DNA of 18,379 nucleotides, from positions 1-18,379 of the forward strand of contig JAGSHR010000111.1 of NCBI GenBank assembly GCA_029855985.1, written 5' to 3'. Made by a program: the position numbers and the translations under genes. Origin of the DNA: Candidatus Njordarchaeota archaeon (lineage in GTDB: Archaea > Thermoproteota > JANJXX01 > Panguiarchaeales > Panguiarchaeaceae). Shown piece after piece: positions 1 to 7,342 of the stretch (position 1 is the stretch's first letter; every line of letters starts with the position of its first letter). The notes under the pieces were generated by a model that did no database searches, was not told the DNA's origin, and worked only from the letters and a program-made list of their open reading frames with translations.

Positions 1-2
1 AG

Positions 3-128
3 TGTGGAGAAAGTCTACAGTTAAACCGTGAGTTCTCTCTATGCACTTTTTTAATGGAATTTATGAGGGGCTTATTAAATAAAATTGGGTTTAGAAAGAG
101 ATTAAAACATATTATAGGGGAATCTTAA
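3..128 (+). CDS. possible C-terminal fragment of an unidentified gene (partial)
   Basis: This frame is open from the window edge to a TAA at 126-128, giving about 41 residues that are mixed hydrophobic and basic at the end (tail ...GFRKRLKHIIGES). It would be convergent with atpI and overlap its 3' end by 17 bases, in keeping with the tight convergent packing elsewhere in the window. A 41-codon open frame in A+T-rich DNA can arise by chance, and I recognise no family. The other two plus frames close at about 24 and 31, so a gene entering from the left could also end there. It is a weak call because the body of the gene lies outside the window. Confidence 0.3.
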   Translation, partial: CGESLQLNREFSLCTFLMEFMRGLLNKIGFRKRLKHIIGES

Positions 129-2139
129 ATGGCTTGAAAGGTATGCCTGTGCCCTTATAGAATTTGGTTAAGAATTCATAGAACGTAAGCCTTAGAGCCT
201 GTATCATTACAACTATAAGCTCTAGTGTGAGTGCGAATGCATTTAATGCTATGAGTGCAAAGATACCGCCCCATAATCCCAAAGCGTGAGCTAGCATTTC
301 TATAACTACTGAAAATGCTACGTGGGATATGGCGAAACCTGCAAGTCTAGCGAATGAAAGTAGATTTGTTAAGAATGATAGGAAACTCTCGAAAACCATG
401 CTTCCTCCAATTATAGCGCCTTCTCCCTCAATTTTTGATTTCATGAATATTGCCACTAGTGATAGAACCAATGTAATGGCCGGAATCCAAGTTAATGGTG
501 AGCTTCCTAAGCCAGGTATAGAGATCTCAAATGGTATAAAGTTCGTTTTAGGTATAATCGTGAAGTTGTGATCTTTTGCGGCCATAGCTCCCATGAATTC
601 AAATCCAAGTATTGCGAGGGACCAGAAACCAATTAGGCCAGCGAGATCATGCTCCCCTAACAGAGCCTCAATCACATGACCATTTTTCAAGTTGACATAG
701 ATGCTTAATAGCATTCCAATTGTGATTTCAGCTAAACCAAAGTAAATGGCTATTTTTAGGAGCCAAATAATCACGAATGCTGCATCTTCGCTGCTTAACC
801 ACCCTGGTCTTAGACCTGGCCATAGTGGCTCAAATGGGAATCCCTCTATAAGGAAGAATGAGCCAGTGAGTAATCCAAATATCACTGCGCTAATTCCTGC
901 CCAGATAAGTAATCTCCCAACACTTTTTAGTGGGATGCCCATAATGTCTTTCTTGCTTGTTTTTAAGAAGTATACTCCCATTAGGATTATAACTATGCCT
1001 TCCCCCCAGTCTGGGAACATGTAGCCAAACATTATGGACCAAAGTAAACCGGCTAGGATTGTAGGGTCTACTTCCCTTGGATCTGGGATCCCATATTGTC
1101 TTATTAGACTTTCATAAGCTCTAAAGACCTTGGGGTTCTTAAATACTGTTGGGACTTCTTCTTCGCTTACTGGTTCAGAGTATGTGACTATTAGTTTGTT
1201 TCCTGTTTTTTCTCTTAACTCATTAAAGTATTTATTTAGAGCTGGTATTTTGTCCTCAGGAACCCATCCGCTTATAACAGTCATGTTTTTTGTTCGCAAG
1301 AGATTGTTCTGAGCGCTAGCTATCTTATAGGATATGAGGATAGCTTTCCTCAGATAATCTGCTTCTTCGAGGAATTTTTTCTTTTCATTTTCAAATTTTT
1401 CAGTTAATTCGTCGATTTCGTTTTTAACATTTTCTTTTTCTGTTTTTAGCCAATTTAACACTTCACTGCTTTGTTCGGGTATGTTTCTTGGTAGTTTTAT
1501 TTCTTTGAAACCTATTTTTTCCAGGAATTTGTCAATGTCATATTTAAAGTCGATAAGCCCCCCTATGTAAAGGATTATTTTCTCTTCTTTTTCCTCGCTG
1601 GTTTCTACCTTCATGATTTTATAGAATATCTTTTCGTAACCCTTGAAAGTCTCTTGAATCTTTGGTATTGCCTCTTCGGTTATGTATCCTAGCCTAGCGA
1701 ATATATGTTTGAACTCTCCGATACCAGCAGGATTGATTTCATTTTCTATTAGTAATTTTAGGATAGGTTCAGCATCTTCAAGTGTCTCTAAGTACTTCTT
1801 TTTCTCATTTATCTTATTAAGTAACGATAATAGTGTCATCTCATAGGGTTTGAGCTTGGCTTCCAATTGGTTGTATGGGATCTTATTTGTGATTGATTTT
1901 GTGTATATCTTCATATTGGGGCAACCGTTGGGGCACACCTTTTCGAATAGGTTTCTGAATCTATCCCATAATTCCATATAATAGTTTGCCTCTTCAGATG
2001 TTGTCTCCCTAAAACCTATTATTTCACCCTCAGTTAACTTCTTAAGTTCAACTGCTCCCAGTTTCCCTATGGTACTTATAATTTCTTCTTCAAAGTCCTT
2101 TAATGTTAATACTGTTAACTTTTTTACAGGGATTATCAT
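112..2139 (-). CDS. atpI: A/V-type ATP synthase subunit I (subunit a)
   Basis: This is the membrane stator subunit of the archaeal A1Ao ATP synthase. It forms the ion half-channels beside the proteolipid ring and ties the ring to the peripheral stalk. The 675 residues match the family length of about 650-700. Residues 1 to about 355 are a soluble, charged arm with coiled-coil stretches (about 100-120 and 230-265). From about 360 come seven to eight hydrophobic segments. The key arginine of the channel is visible in the SFARLAG motif (R598), and the terminal IQALRLTFYEF motif (R650) and the KFYKGTG/PF tail are typical. The start is supported by AGGTGT at 2146-2151, six bases upstream of the ATG. 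The gene is transcribed away from atpF, and no other ATPase subunit follows it in the window, so the ATPase genes are dispersed here. Confidence 0.96.
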   Translation of the reverse strand: MIIPVKKLTVLTLKDFEEEIISTIGKLGAVELKKLTEGEIIGFRETTSEEANYYMELWDRFRNLFEKVCPNGCPNMKIYTKSITNKIPYNQLEAKLKPYEMTLLSLLNKINEKKKYLETLEDAEPILKLLIENEINPAGIGEFKHIFARLGYITEEAIPKIQETFKGYEKIFYKIMKVETSEEKEEKIILYIGGLIDFKYDIDKFLEKIGFKEIKLPRNIPEQSSEVLNWLKTEKENVKNEIDELTEKFENEKKKFLEEADYLRKAILISYKIASAQNNLLRTKNMTVISGWVPEDKIPALNKYFNELREKTGNKLIVTYSEPVSEEEVPTVFKNPKVFRAYESLIRQYGIPDPREVDPTILAGLLWSIMFGYMFPDWGEGIVIILMGVYFLKTSKKDIMGIPLKSVGRLLIWAGISAVIFGLLTGSFFLIEGFPFEPLWPGLRPGWLSSEDAAFVIIWLLKIAIYFGLAEITIGMLLSIYVNLKNGHVIEALLGEHDLAGLIGFWSLAILGFEFMGAMAAKDHNFTIIPKTNFIPFEISIPGLGSSPLTWIPAITLVLSLVAIFMKSKIEGEGAIIGGSMVFESFLSFLTNLLSFARLAGFAISHVAFSVVIEMLAHALGLWGGIFALIALNAFALTLELIVVMIQALRLTFYEFLTKFYKGTGIPFKPFKIPL

Positions 2140-2209
2140 ATGGTTACACCTTTCTCCTGCGATATTTTCAACGTCTTTCGCTTACTTATTGATTGTTTTG
2201 GATATTATA

Positions 2210-2217
2210 TTTATAAA
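2210..2217 (-). promoter_or_regulatory. candidate TATA box for atpI
   Basis: TTTATAAA lies in the 206-base divergent region between atpI and atpF. Read on the minus strand it continues as TTTATAAATA, close to the archaeal box A. With a usual TATA-to-start distance of 25-27 bases, transcription would begin near 2188 and leave a leader of about 50 bases that contains the AGGTGT ribosome binding site. The eight-base core is its own reverse complement, so direction depends on the flanking BRE, which is not decisive by eye. For atpF in the other direction, TTTATAA at 2258-2264 and ATTATATTT near 2279-2287 are more likely boxes. Confidence 0.45.
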
Positions 2218-2345
2218 GCTCTTTACACGAAATCTAGTTTAACTCAATATTTTAATCTTTATAAGAAGTAAGTCATAAATTATATTTGAGAGAGTTTGTC
2301 TTGCAATGAATGACAGAAATGAGCATTGAATGGTGGTGTTATTTA

Positions 2346-2666
2346 ATGAAAATTGCAGCACTTGGGGACGATTTATTCATAAAGGCTTTTGAGCTTGTGG
2401 GTGTAGAAGGCTTTAAAGCATCAAATGAAAAAGAAATAAGGGAACATTTAACGAGGTTAATCGAATTAAACGAACACGCTATTATTATTATTCCAGAACG
2501 CTACGTTGAGTCAACCAAGGATATAAGAGAAAGATTAATAAAACTAGGTAGGACCACACCTATCTTTGCTTTTCTACCAGACCATACAGGAGAGACAGGA
2601 TTAAGGGTCAAGGAATTACAAGATTTGATCTCATTAGCGGTTGGAATTAAAATGAAGTTTGAATAA
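2346..2666 (+). CDS. atpF: A/V-type ATP synthase subunit F
   Basis: This is the small central-stalk subunit F of the archaeal A1Ao ATP synthase, which binds subunit D in the rotor and helps regulate catalysis. The 106 residues from the chosen start have the expected length and the Rossmann-like pattern of the family: a first strand MKIAALGDD, the F-x-L-x-G-V segment, a central hydrophobic strand AIIIIPE, and then TPIFAFLPDHTGETG. An in-frame ATG 36 bases upstream would add twelve residues that do not fit the family. The internal ATG at 2346 begins exactly at the first strand and is preceded by GGTGGTG at 2332-2338. It is divergent from atpI and is followed after 14 bases by the RNase P RNA, so it may share a transcript with that RNA. 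No other ATPase genes are next to it. Confidence 0.9.
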   Translation: MKIAALGDDLFIKAFELVGVEGFKASNEKEIREHLTRLIELNEHAIIIIPERYVESTKDIRERLIKLGRTTPIFAFLPDHTGETGLRVKELQDLISLAVGIKMKFE

Positions 2667-2680
2667 TTTTTTTAAAAAGA

Positions 2681-3011
2681 GGGGGAGGCGGGGAAACGGC
2701 TTTCGGTCTAACCGAGGAAGTTCCCCCCACCCTAAAAACGGTGCGGCGTAAGCCGCAGGGGAGAGATCCCCTGCAACAGGAACAGAAACGGTACCACCCC
2801 TAAGTAATGATAATGATACGGGAGCGGAAAGGCAACCTTCCGTTAACCGTTGAAGAGCTTAGGGGTCGGTTGAAACGGCCTGTCACCGTGGGTGAAAGCA
2901 CACCCTCATCCCTATGATAGGAGGGGTGAGAGTAGCGACTAGTCTTATGCCGTGACCGGGGCACTCTAATGAGTCCCGGGAAACAAAAGGGGGGCTAACC
3001 CCGCCACCCCC
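2681..3011 (+). ncRNA. rnpB: RNase P RNA, archaeal
   Basis: This is the catalytic RNA of ribonuclease P, which removes 5' leaders from precursor tRNAs. No long frame is supported here, and the stretch is strikingly G+C-rich compared with its flanks. The ends pair as helix P1: GGGGGAGGCGGGG at 2681-2693 with CCCCGCCACCCCC at 2999-3011, with one mismatch. The 5' conserved region GAGGAAGTTCCCCCC (2714-2728) can form helix P4 with ACAAAAGGGGGGCTAA (2983-2998). The archaeal/type A core AACAGAAACGG starts at 2781. CCCCTAAG (2797-2804) pairs with CTTAGGGG (2858-2865) as the P10/P11 stem, followed by GGTTGAAACGGCC, and GAGAGTAGCGAC near 2928-2939 corresponds to conserved region IV. At 331 bases the length is normal. 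The ends are inferred from P1. I see no strong dedicated promoter in the 14-base gap after atpF. Confidence 0.93.
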
Positions 3012-3085
3012 TACTTTTAACAATAAACAATATTGTATAATGAAAACTTTATGAATTGATGTTTGAAAGGCTAAATTTTTGAATA

Positions 3086-4372
3086 ATGGTGTCGGTGGTA
3101 ACTGTGGATTTCTTGTCAAAAAAGAGGGGAGAGGAGTGGTTAAATTACTTAGGGAAAATGCCCTTTGATACAATTATATTAAGGCTATCGGGAGAAATCC
3201 CTATTAAAAGTGAGGGTGTAAGGGGATATTGGGAGAAAAAACTAGGAAAGATTGTCAACTATATCATAAAAGAAGAAGGATTAGATAATGAAGCTTTTGT
3301 TGCAAGAGAACGAGGGCGCCTATACGTTTATTTTAAGGATACCATAATAGAATCTCACTCTATGTTTATCAACCGTCTTAGAAGAATATTTGGTTTTTCT
3401 TCTCTATCACTTGGAATTAGGTGTGAAAGTACATTAGATTCTATTAAACATGCGGTTTCAAAACTCGTGTCTAGCTACCTAGAGCTAAAAAGTGATACAA
3501 AAACGTTTGCAATTATTTCTAAAAAATCTTTATCGCCCCTTTTTGGAACTACAGAAGTTAGATATGATATTGGAAAGTTTGTTAAGGACGAATTTAATCT
3601 GGGAGTTAATCTAGATTCACCGGATTTACCTATTTATATCGATGTTCGGGAGAAAAAATCATATATTTATATCGATCAGGTTCCATGTTTTGGAGGACTG
3701 CCTTATGGTGTTCAATCTTCTCTGACAGTGCTTTTAAGCGGAGGTCCAGATTCAACATTAGCTTCATGGTTTACACTGCGGAGGGGGTCCCCAATAATTC
3801 CTATTTTCTATGATTTTGGTGAAGCAAAGCTTAGAAAAGAAGCGAAGATACGGGTGGTTAATATTGCGAGAGGTCTTTTTAAGCATTGGACCCCATATGG
3901 GGAGGGAAAATTGGTTATAGTACCATTTGATGACGTAACAAAATTAATTTTTGAAGTAGTGGATGATAGGAAATACTATTACATAGTATTGAAGGCAATG
4001 ATGTATCATTTCGCTGTTGAATTAAGTAAAATCGAGGAAACTAGTGGTTTTGTAACTGGAGAGATAATAGGGGAGCATGCTAGTCAAACAGTCTGGAATC
4101 TTAGTATTCTTTCTAAATCGATTGATTTTCCTATATTTAGACCCTTGCTGGGGTTTGATAAAATGGATATTTTTAGGTGGTTAAGGAGTGTCGACGAGGA
4201 TCTCTATAATTTTTCATCTAAATCTATAGAACCATGTAAGTTAATTACAGGAGTTAAGCCAACAACTAAAGCCAAGGAAGACGTCTTCTTTATTTATGTG
4301 AAGAAGTTGAAGGATAAATTAAAGGAAAATATAAATGATATATTGGGGGATAAGGAGGTTATAGAATTTTAA
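3086..4372 (+). CDS. thiI: ThiI-like tRNA 4-thiouridine synthetase (THUMP + PP-loop)
   Basis: The enzyme adenylates uridine 8 of tRNA with ATP and directs sulfur transfer to make 4-thiouridine; some relatives act in thiamine thiazole synthesis. An N-terminal ferredoxin-like part (about 25-65, with RLSGEIPIKSEGVR) precedes the THUMP domain (about 65-185). The PP-loop is SGGPDST at 218-224, and later ThiI landmarks are TGE...HASQT (324-335) and FRPLLGFDKMDI (351-362). The C-terminal rhodanese domain is absent, as is common in archaea. Cysteines are at 113, 201 and 384 only; C384 (EPCK) sits where the family's catalytic cysteine is expected. Family similarity really begins near M25, so ATG 3158 is a credible alternative start; neither start has a strong ribosome binding site. 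It lies between the RNase P RNA and the PolD gene, a tRNA and information-processing context. Confidence 0.88.
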   Translation: MVSVVTVDFLSKKRGEEWLNYLGKMPFDTIILRLSGEIPIKSEGVRGYWEKKLGKIVNYIIKEEGLDNEAFVARERGRLYVYFKDTIIESHSMFINRLRRIFGFSSLSLGIRCESTLDSIKHAVSKLVSSYLELKSDTKTFAIISKKSLSPLFGTTEVRYDIGKFVKDEFNLGVNLDSPDLPIYIDVREKKSYIYIDQVPCFGGLPYGVQSSLTVLLSGGPDSTLASWFTLRRGSPIIPIFYDFGEAKLRKEAKIRVVNIARGLFKHWTPYGEGKLVIVPFDDVTKLIFEVVDDRKYYYIVLKAMMYHFAVELSKIEETSGFVTGEIIGEHASQTVWNLSILSKSIDFPIFRPLLGFDKMDIFRWLRSVDEDLYNFSSKSIEPCKLITGVKPTTKAKEDVFFIYVKKLKDKLKENINDILGDKEVIEF

Positions 4373-4410
4373 GCAAATTACGGTTGTTAATTATTATGAT
4401 TTTTCAAATG

Positions 4411-4420
4411 TCTTATATTT
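4411..4420 (+). promoter_or_regulatory. TATA box for the PolD small subunit gene
   Basis: TCTTATATTT is centred about 24 bases before the ATG at 4440. At normal archaeal spacing, transcription would start at or within a base or two of the start codon, so the mRNA is probably leaderless. The gene therefore has its own promoter despite following thiI by only 67 bases. Confidence 0.5.
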
Positions 4421-4439
4421 TGCTTCGGGAATGATCTAA

Positions 4440-6338
4440 ATGAGTAAAAACATTGGAAAACAACTAGCAAATCGCAAAGTACTAAGAATGATTTCCTCTT
4501 ACTTTGTTAAAAACTATAAGAAGAATATTGATTATAAAGCTGTTCAATTAATTCTATTTCTAAGTGCAATTGAAAAAAAGCGATTAGAGGATTTTTTGGA
4601 TCTTATTTCGCCCACTTTAGATATGATTGTTACAAACAAGTTAGTTATAGACGAGGAGGATGTGCTAGCTGCATATCATTCACTTAATAAGATAGAAATT
4701 TCAGATAAGAAAAATAACGGTTCTAAAAATAATTCTCGTGAAAAAGGACTAGCCAAAGCTTCTTCGAGGAAAATAAAAAAAGAGAAAAAATTGAGCGATT
4801 TACTGGATTACCTATTAGAATCAAGCAGTATAGTAGAAAGTCCTGCTAATGAGGATGTTAAGGTAGGATTCGAAGAGATTAAAGAGGAAAATAAAATAGA
4901 TACTGTAAGGGGCGATTTAGATAACAATGGTGAAGATGAGACTGAGAGCGAAACCGAATTAGTAATAGAGGAATTCCCTAATAATGTTTTCGATAAGGGT
5001 AAACCTGACTCTCAGTCTGAGATAGCAATGGGGGTCTCAACAACCCCTCATGTAGCTTTCAGTGAAGCAAGCTTTGGGTCACGTTCTATTTCTGTTAAGC
5101 TCATACATTCGCCAAAAAGAATTTCATTCAGTGAATCTTATGAGGTTTTTCAACAGTTGTTTTTGGATAGGTATAGGCGAATTGGGAGAATTCTTAAAGA
5201 AAGGGGTCTTTCTAATATAGTCTCATCTAATGATTTGGGTAATGCGGGTGAACGACACATAATATTACTAGTATATGAGAAAAGGTTAGTTAAAAATGGA
5301 AAGGCAGGTATGATCGTTGGTGAAGATGAGTATGGTTTTGTTAATGTTTATGTTCCATTGCAAGGTGATTTAAAAAATAAGTTTGATAGGCTACTTCTAG
5401 ACAGCGTTATTGCAATAAAATTCACTAAGAAATCTGGAAACTTTATTATAGCGGAAGACATAATATTCCCAGAGCCTCCTCGGCCTAAAGTTAGAAATAG
5501 AACTCCTGAACCTCTTAAAGTAGCGTTTGTATCTGATCTTCATATAGGAAGTAAACTGTTTTTGGATAACTACTTTGAAAATTTTATTAGATTCCTAAAT
5601 GGGAACATAGAAAATCCTGCTTTAAAGACAATTTCCAAGGACATTTCTGCGTTAGTGATCGTGGGAGACCTTGTAGATGGGATAGGGGTGTACCCAAACC
5701 AGCAGGATGAATTAAGTATTACAGATATCTATAATCAATTCAACATATTGAGGTCTTATCTGGATAGGGTTAGAGATAACATTGAAATCATTGCAATTCC
5801 TGGAAATCATGATCCAGCTGGTAAATTTATCCCTCAACCTCCTATACCTAATGAATTCTTGGGAGAACTATTAGATAAGCCTAATTTCCACATGTTTGGA
5901 AACCCTGCGCTGGTTTCTATTGAAGGTGTCAACATATTACTCTATCATGGCCAAGGGCTTGAAGATATAGCGTCTGATTTGAATATTAGTATAGAAAAAC
6001 CGACAATTATGATGGTTGAGGAAATTAGGCACAGGCATATTTTACCTATGTGGGGAGAAGAGCCAATTATTCCGTTAGAGTATGACCCTCTAGTGATAGA
6101 TGAAATTCCTGATATTTATGTTACTGGTCACTTGCATATGGTTGACGCTAGAATAACTAAGATCAGTGGGACCTTATTGATTAACTCAAGTACTTTTCAA
6201 GGTTTGACTTCTTGGCAAAGAAAATTGGGCATAAAACCAACTCCAGGGATCGTTCCGATTGTTGACTTACATAGTTATGATGTTCATTTTTTAAAGTGCG
6301 ATGATGTTTCGTGTACTCTTCTAAACGGCTCAACGTGA
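4440..6338 (+). CDS. polB: DNA polymerase II (PolD) small subunit DP1, 3'-5' exonuclease
   Basis: DP1 is the proofreading Mre11-like exonuclease subunit of the archaeal D-family replicative polymerase and partners with the large subunit DP2. The 632 residues are in the normal range. Residues 1-85 form the N-terminal helical domain; 86-215 is a low-complexity charged linker, basic at first and then acidic/serine-rich; an OB fold covers about 235-345. The calcineurin-like phosphoesterase domain from about 358 carries every metal-binding motif: SDLHIG (365-370), GDLVDG (409-414), GNHD (455-458), YHG with H503, and GHLH (563-566). The active site therefore looks intact. The DP2 gene is not in the window. 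The promoter and start suggest a leaderless transcript. PolD excludes the crenarchaeal groups that lack it as the host. Confidence 0.95.
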   Translation: MSKNIGKQLANRKVLRMISSYFVKNYKKNIDYKAVQLILFLSAIEKKRLEDFLDLISPTLDMIVTNKLVIDEEDVLAAYHSLNKIEISDKKNNGSKNNSREKGLAKASSRKIKKEKKLSDLLDYLLESSSIVESPANEDVKVGFEEIKEENKIDTVRGDLDNNGEDETESETELVIEEFPNNVFDKGKPDSQSEIAMGVSTTPHVAFSEASFGSRSISVKLIHSPKRISFSESYEVFQQLFLDRYRRIGRILKERGLSNIVSSNDLGNAGERHIILLVYEKRLVKNGKAGMIVGEDEYGFVNVYVPLQGDLKNKFDRLLLDSVIAIKFTKKSGNFIIAEDIIFPEPPRPKVRNRTPEPLKVAFVSDLHIGSKLFLDNYFENFIRFLNGNIENPALKTISKDISALVIVGDLVDGIGVYPNQQDELSITDIYNQFNILRSYLDRVRDNIEIIAIPGNHDPAGKFIPQPPIPNEFLGELLDKPNFHMFGNPALVSIEGVNILLYHGQGLEDIASDLNISIEKPTIMMVEEIRHRHILPMWGEEPIIPLEYDPLVIDEIPDIYVTGHLHMVDARITKISGTLLINSSTFQGLTSWQRKLGIKPTPGIVPIVDLHSYDVHFLKCDDVSCTLLNGST

Positions 6339-6460
6339 ACAGCAATTTTTTACCATTTATTAAGGTTTTTCAATATAATATCCTCGTAATTCCTTAGTAG
6401 TCTATATATTTAAGTAGAGAATTTTTTTCAATGGCTAACCGGTTTTTAATCTAAAGCAAT

Positions 6461-6468
6461 TTTATAAT
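6461..6468 (+). promoter_or_regulatory. TATA box for the TFB paralogue
   Basis: TTTATAAT, preceded by the purine-rich AAAGCAA as a possible BRE, is centred about 27 bases before ATG 6492. This spacing would start transcription on or next to that ATG and is the main reason for choosing it over the GTG at 6483. Another A/T-rich box, TCTATATATTTAA, lies at 6401-6413 and could give a longer transcript. Confidence 0.5.
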
Positions 6469-6491
6469 TATTTCTTTTATCGGTGTCTATA

Positions 6492-7334
6492 ATGAATAAA
6501 ATTGTTTGTCCGAATTGTGGTAAATCTGATTGCTTTATAACTATCAATGAAGAACTTGTTTGTTGCAACTGTGGTTTTGTTATTGATAGGGATATTATCA
6601 CGATGGAGCTCCCGCCCATCTATAAAAATGAGGATTATCAACTTAAGATTAACACATCACATCCTCAGAACCCAGTTTTGAACATATATCGACCCCATTC
6701 GATTAAGTTTAAGGAACATGCAAAGGATAAGAAGATTATAAGTTCTTATACAAGTGAGGATAGATTTTACTTTAGAGTTAATTCTCTTTTGTCAGATTTC
6801 TCCTTAAAACTTAATTTAAGTGATGATATTAAGAACCTTGCATTACTAGTTGTTATGAGATATGTTAATAAAAAAGGGGCAAGACCAAAGAATCTTCGTG
6901 GTGTCGTTGCTGCATCAATTTATGTTGCTCTAAGGTTAAGAGGTAATCTAAGACCATTAGATGTAATCTCTAGGAGAGTTAGTGTTAAGAAAAAAACAAT
7001 AATAAAGTACTTCAAGGAAATTAGAGAACTCCTTAGACTCAAGTTAGAGCCGCCGAGACCTGAAAGGTATATTAGGAACTTTGGAAAGGAGTTAAGATTA
7101 TCTAATGAATGCATAACTCTCGCTATGAAGATACTACAAAAACTTAGATCTAAAAAGGTGTCCCTAGGTCATGAACCAAAAGGTATCGCAGCGGCTGTTT
7201 TATATTTAGCAGCTGAACTATCAGGAGAAACAAGGGGCAAAAAAGAGGTTGCAGATATTGCATCAGTAACTGAGCTGACAATTCGAAAGAAATATAATCA
7301 AATTAAGAGTATTTTGATGAGCGATTCAGGTTAA
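6492..7334 (+). CDS. divergent transcription initiation factor TFB paralogue
   Basis: TFB (archaeal TFIIB) bridges TBP at the promoter to RNA polymerase. The 280-residue protein has an N-terminal zinc ribbon (C6, C9, C24, C27 in CPNCG and VCCNCG). An atypical linker of about 60 residues follows, then two cyclin-like repeats: about 90-185, with the GVVAASIYVALR helix at 137-148, and about 190-275, with KGIAAAVLYLAAELSG and a helix-turn-helix ending TELTIRKKYNQI. Canonical TFBs have a B-reader/linker with a DRGPEWR-like motif after the ribbon; here the text reads IDRDIITMELPPIY instead, so this is probably an alternative paralogue rather than the main TFB. It may select particular promoters or have another role. 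ATG 6492 fits a leaderless transcript; GTG 6483 would add three residues. It is convergent with rtcA, with an 8-base gap. Confidence 0.82.
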   Translation: MNKIVCPNCGKSDCFITINEELVCCNCGFVIDRDIITMELPPIYKNEDYQLKINTSHPQNPVLNIYRPHSIKFKEHAKDKKIISSYTSEDRFYFRVNSLLSDFSLKLNLSDDIKNLALLVVMRYVNKKGARPKNLRGVVAASIYVALRLRGNLRPLDVISRRVSVKKKTIIKYFKEIRELLRLKLEPPRPERYIRNFGKELRLSNECITLAMKILQKLRSKKVSLGHEPKGIAAAVLYLAAELSGETRGKKEVADIASVTELTIRKKYNQIKSILMSDSG

Positions 7335-7342
7335 GTATATTT

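Noticed and set aside
329..1312. Three plus-strand frames antisense to atpI
   Set aside because: They are shadows of a strongly conserved membrane-protein gene, with no ribosome binding sites or family signal.
2714..2728. GAGGAAGTTCC instead of the common GAGGAAAGTCC in RNase P RNA conserved region I
   Set aside because: I considered it as an unusual P4 change, but I recall the same variant in other archaeal RNase P RNAs, so it is not reported as novel.
2883..3173. Minus-strand frame of 96 codons across the RNase P RNA
   Set aside because: It lies antisense to an RNA gene with paired ends and conserved cores, and extends into thiI; the composition is an effect of the G+C-rich RNA.
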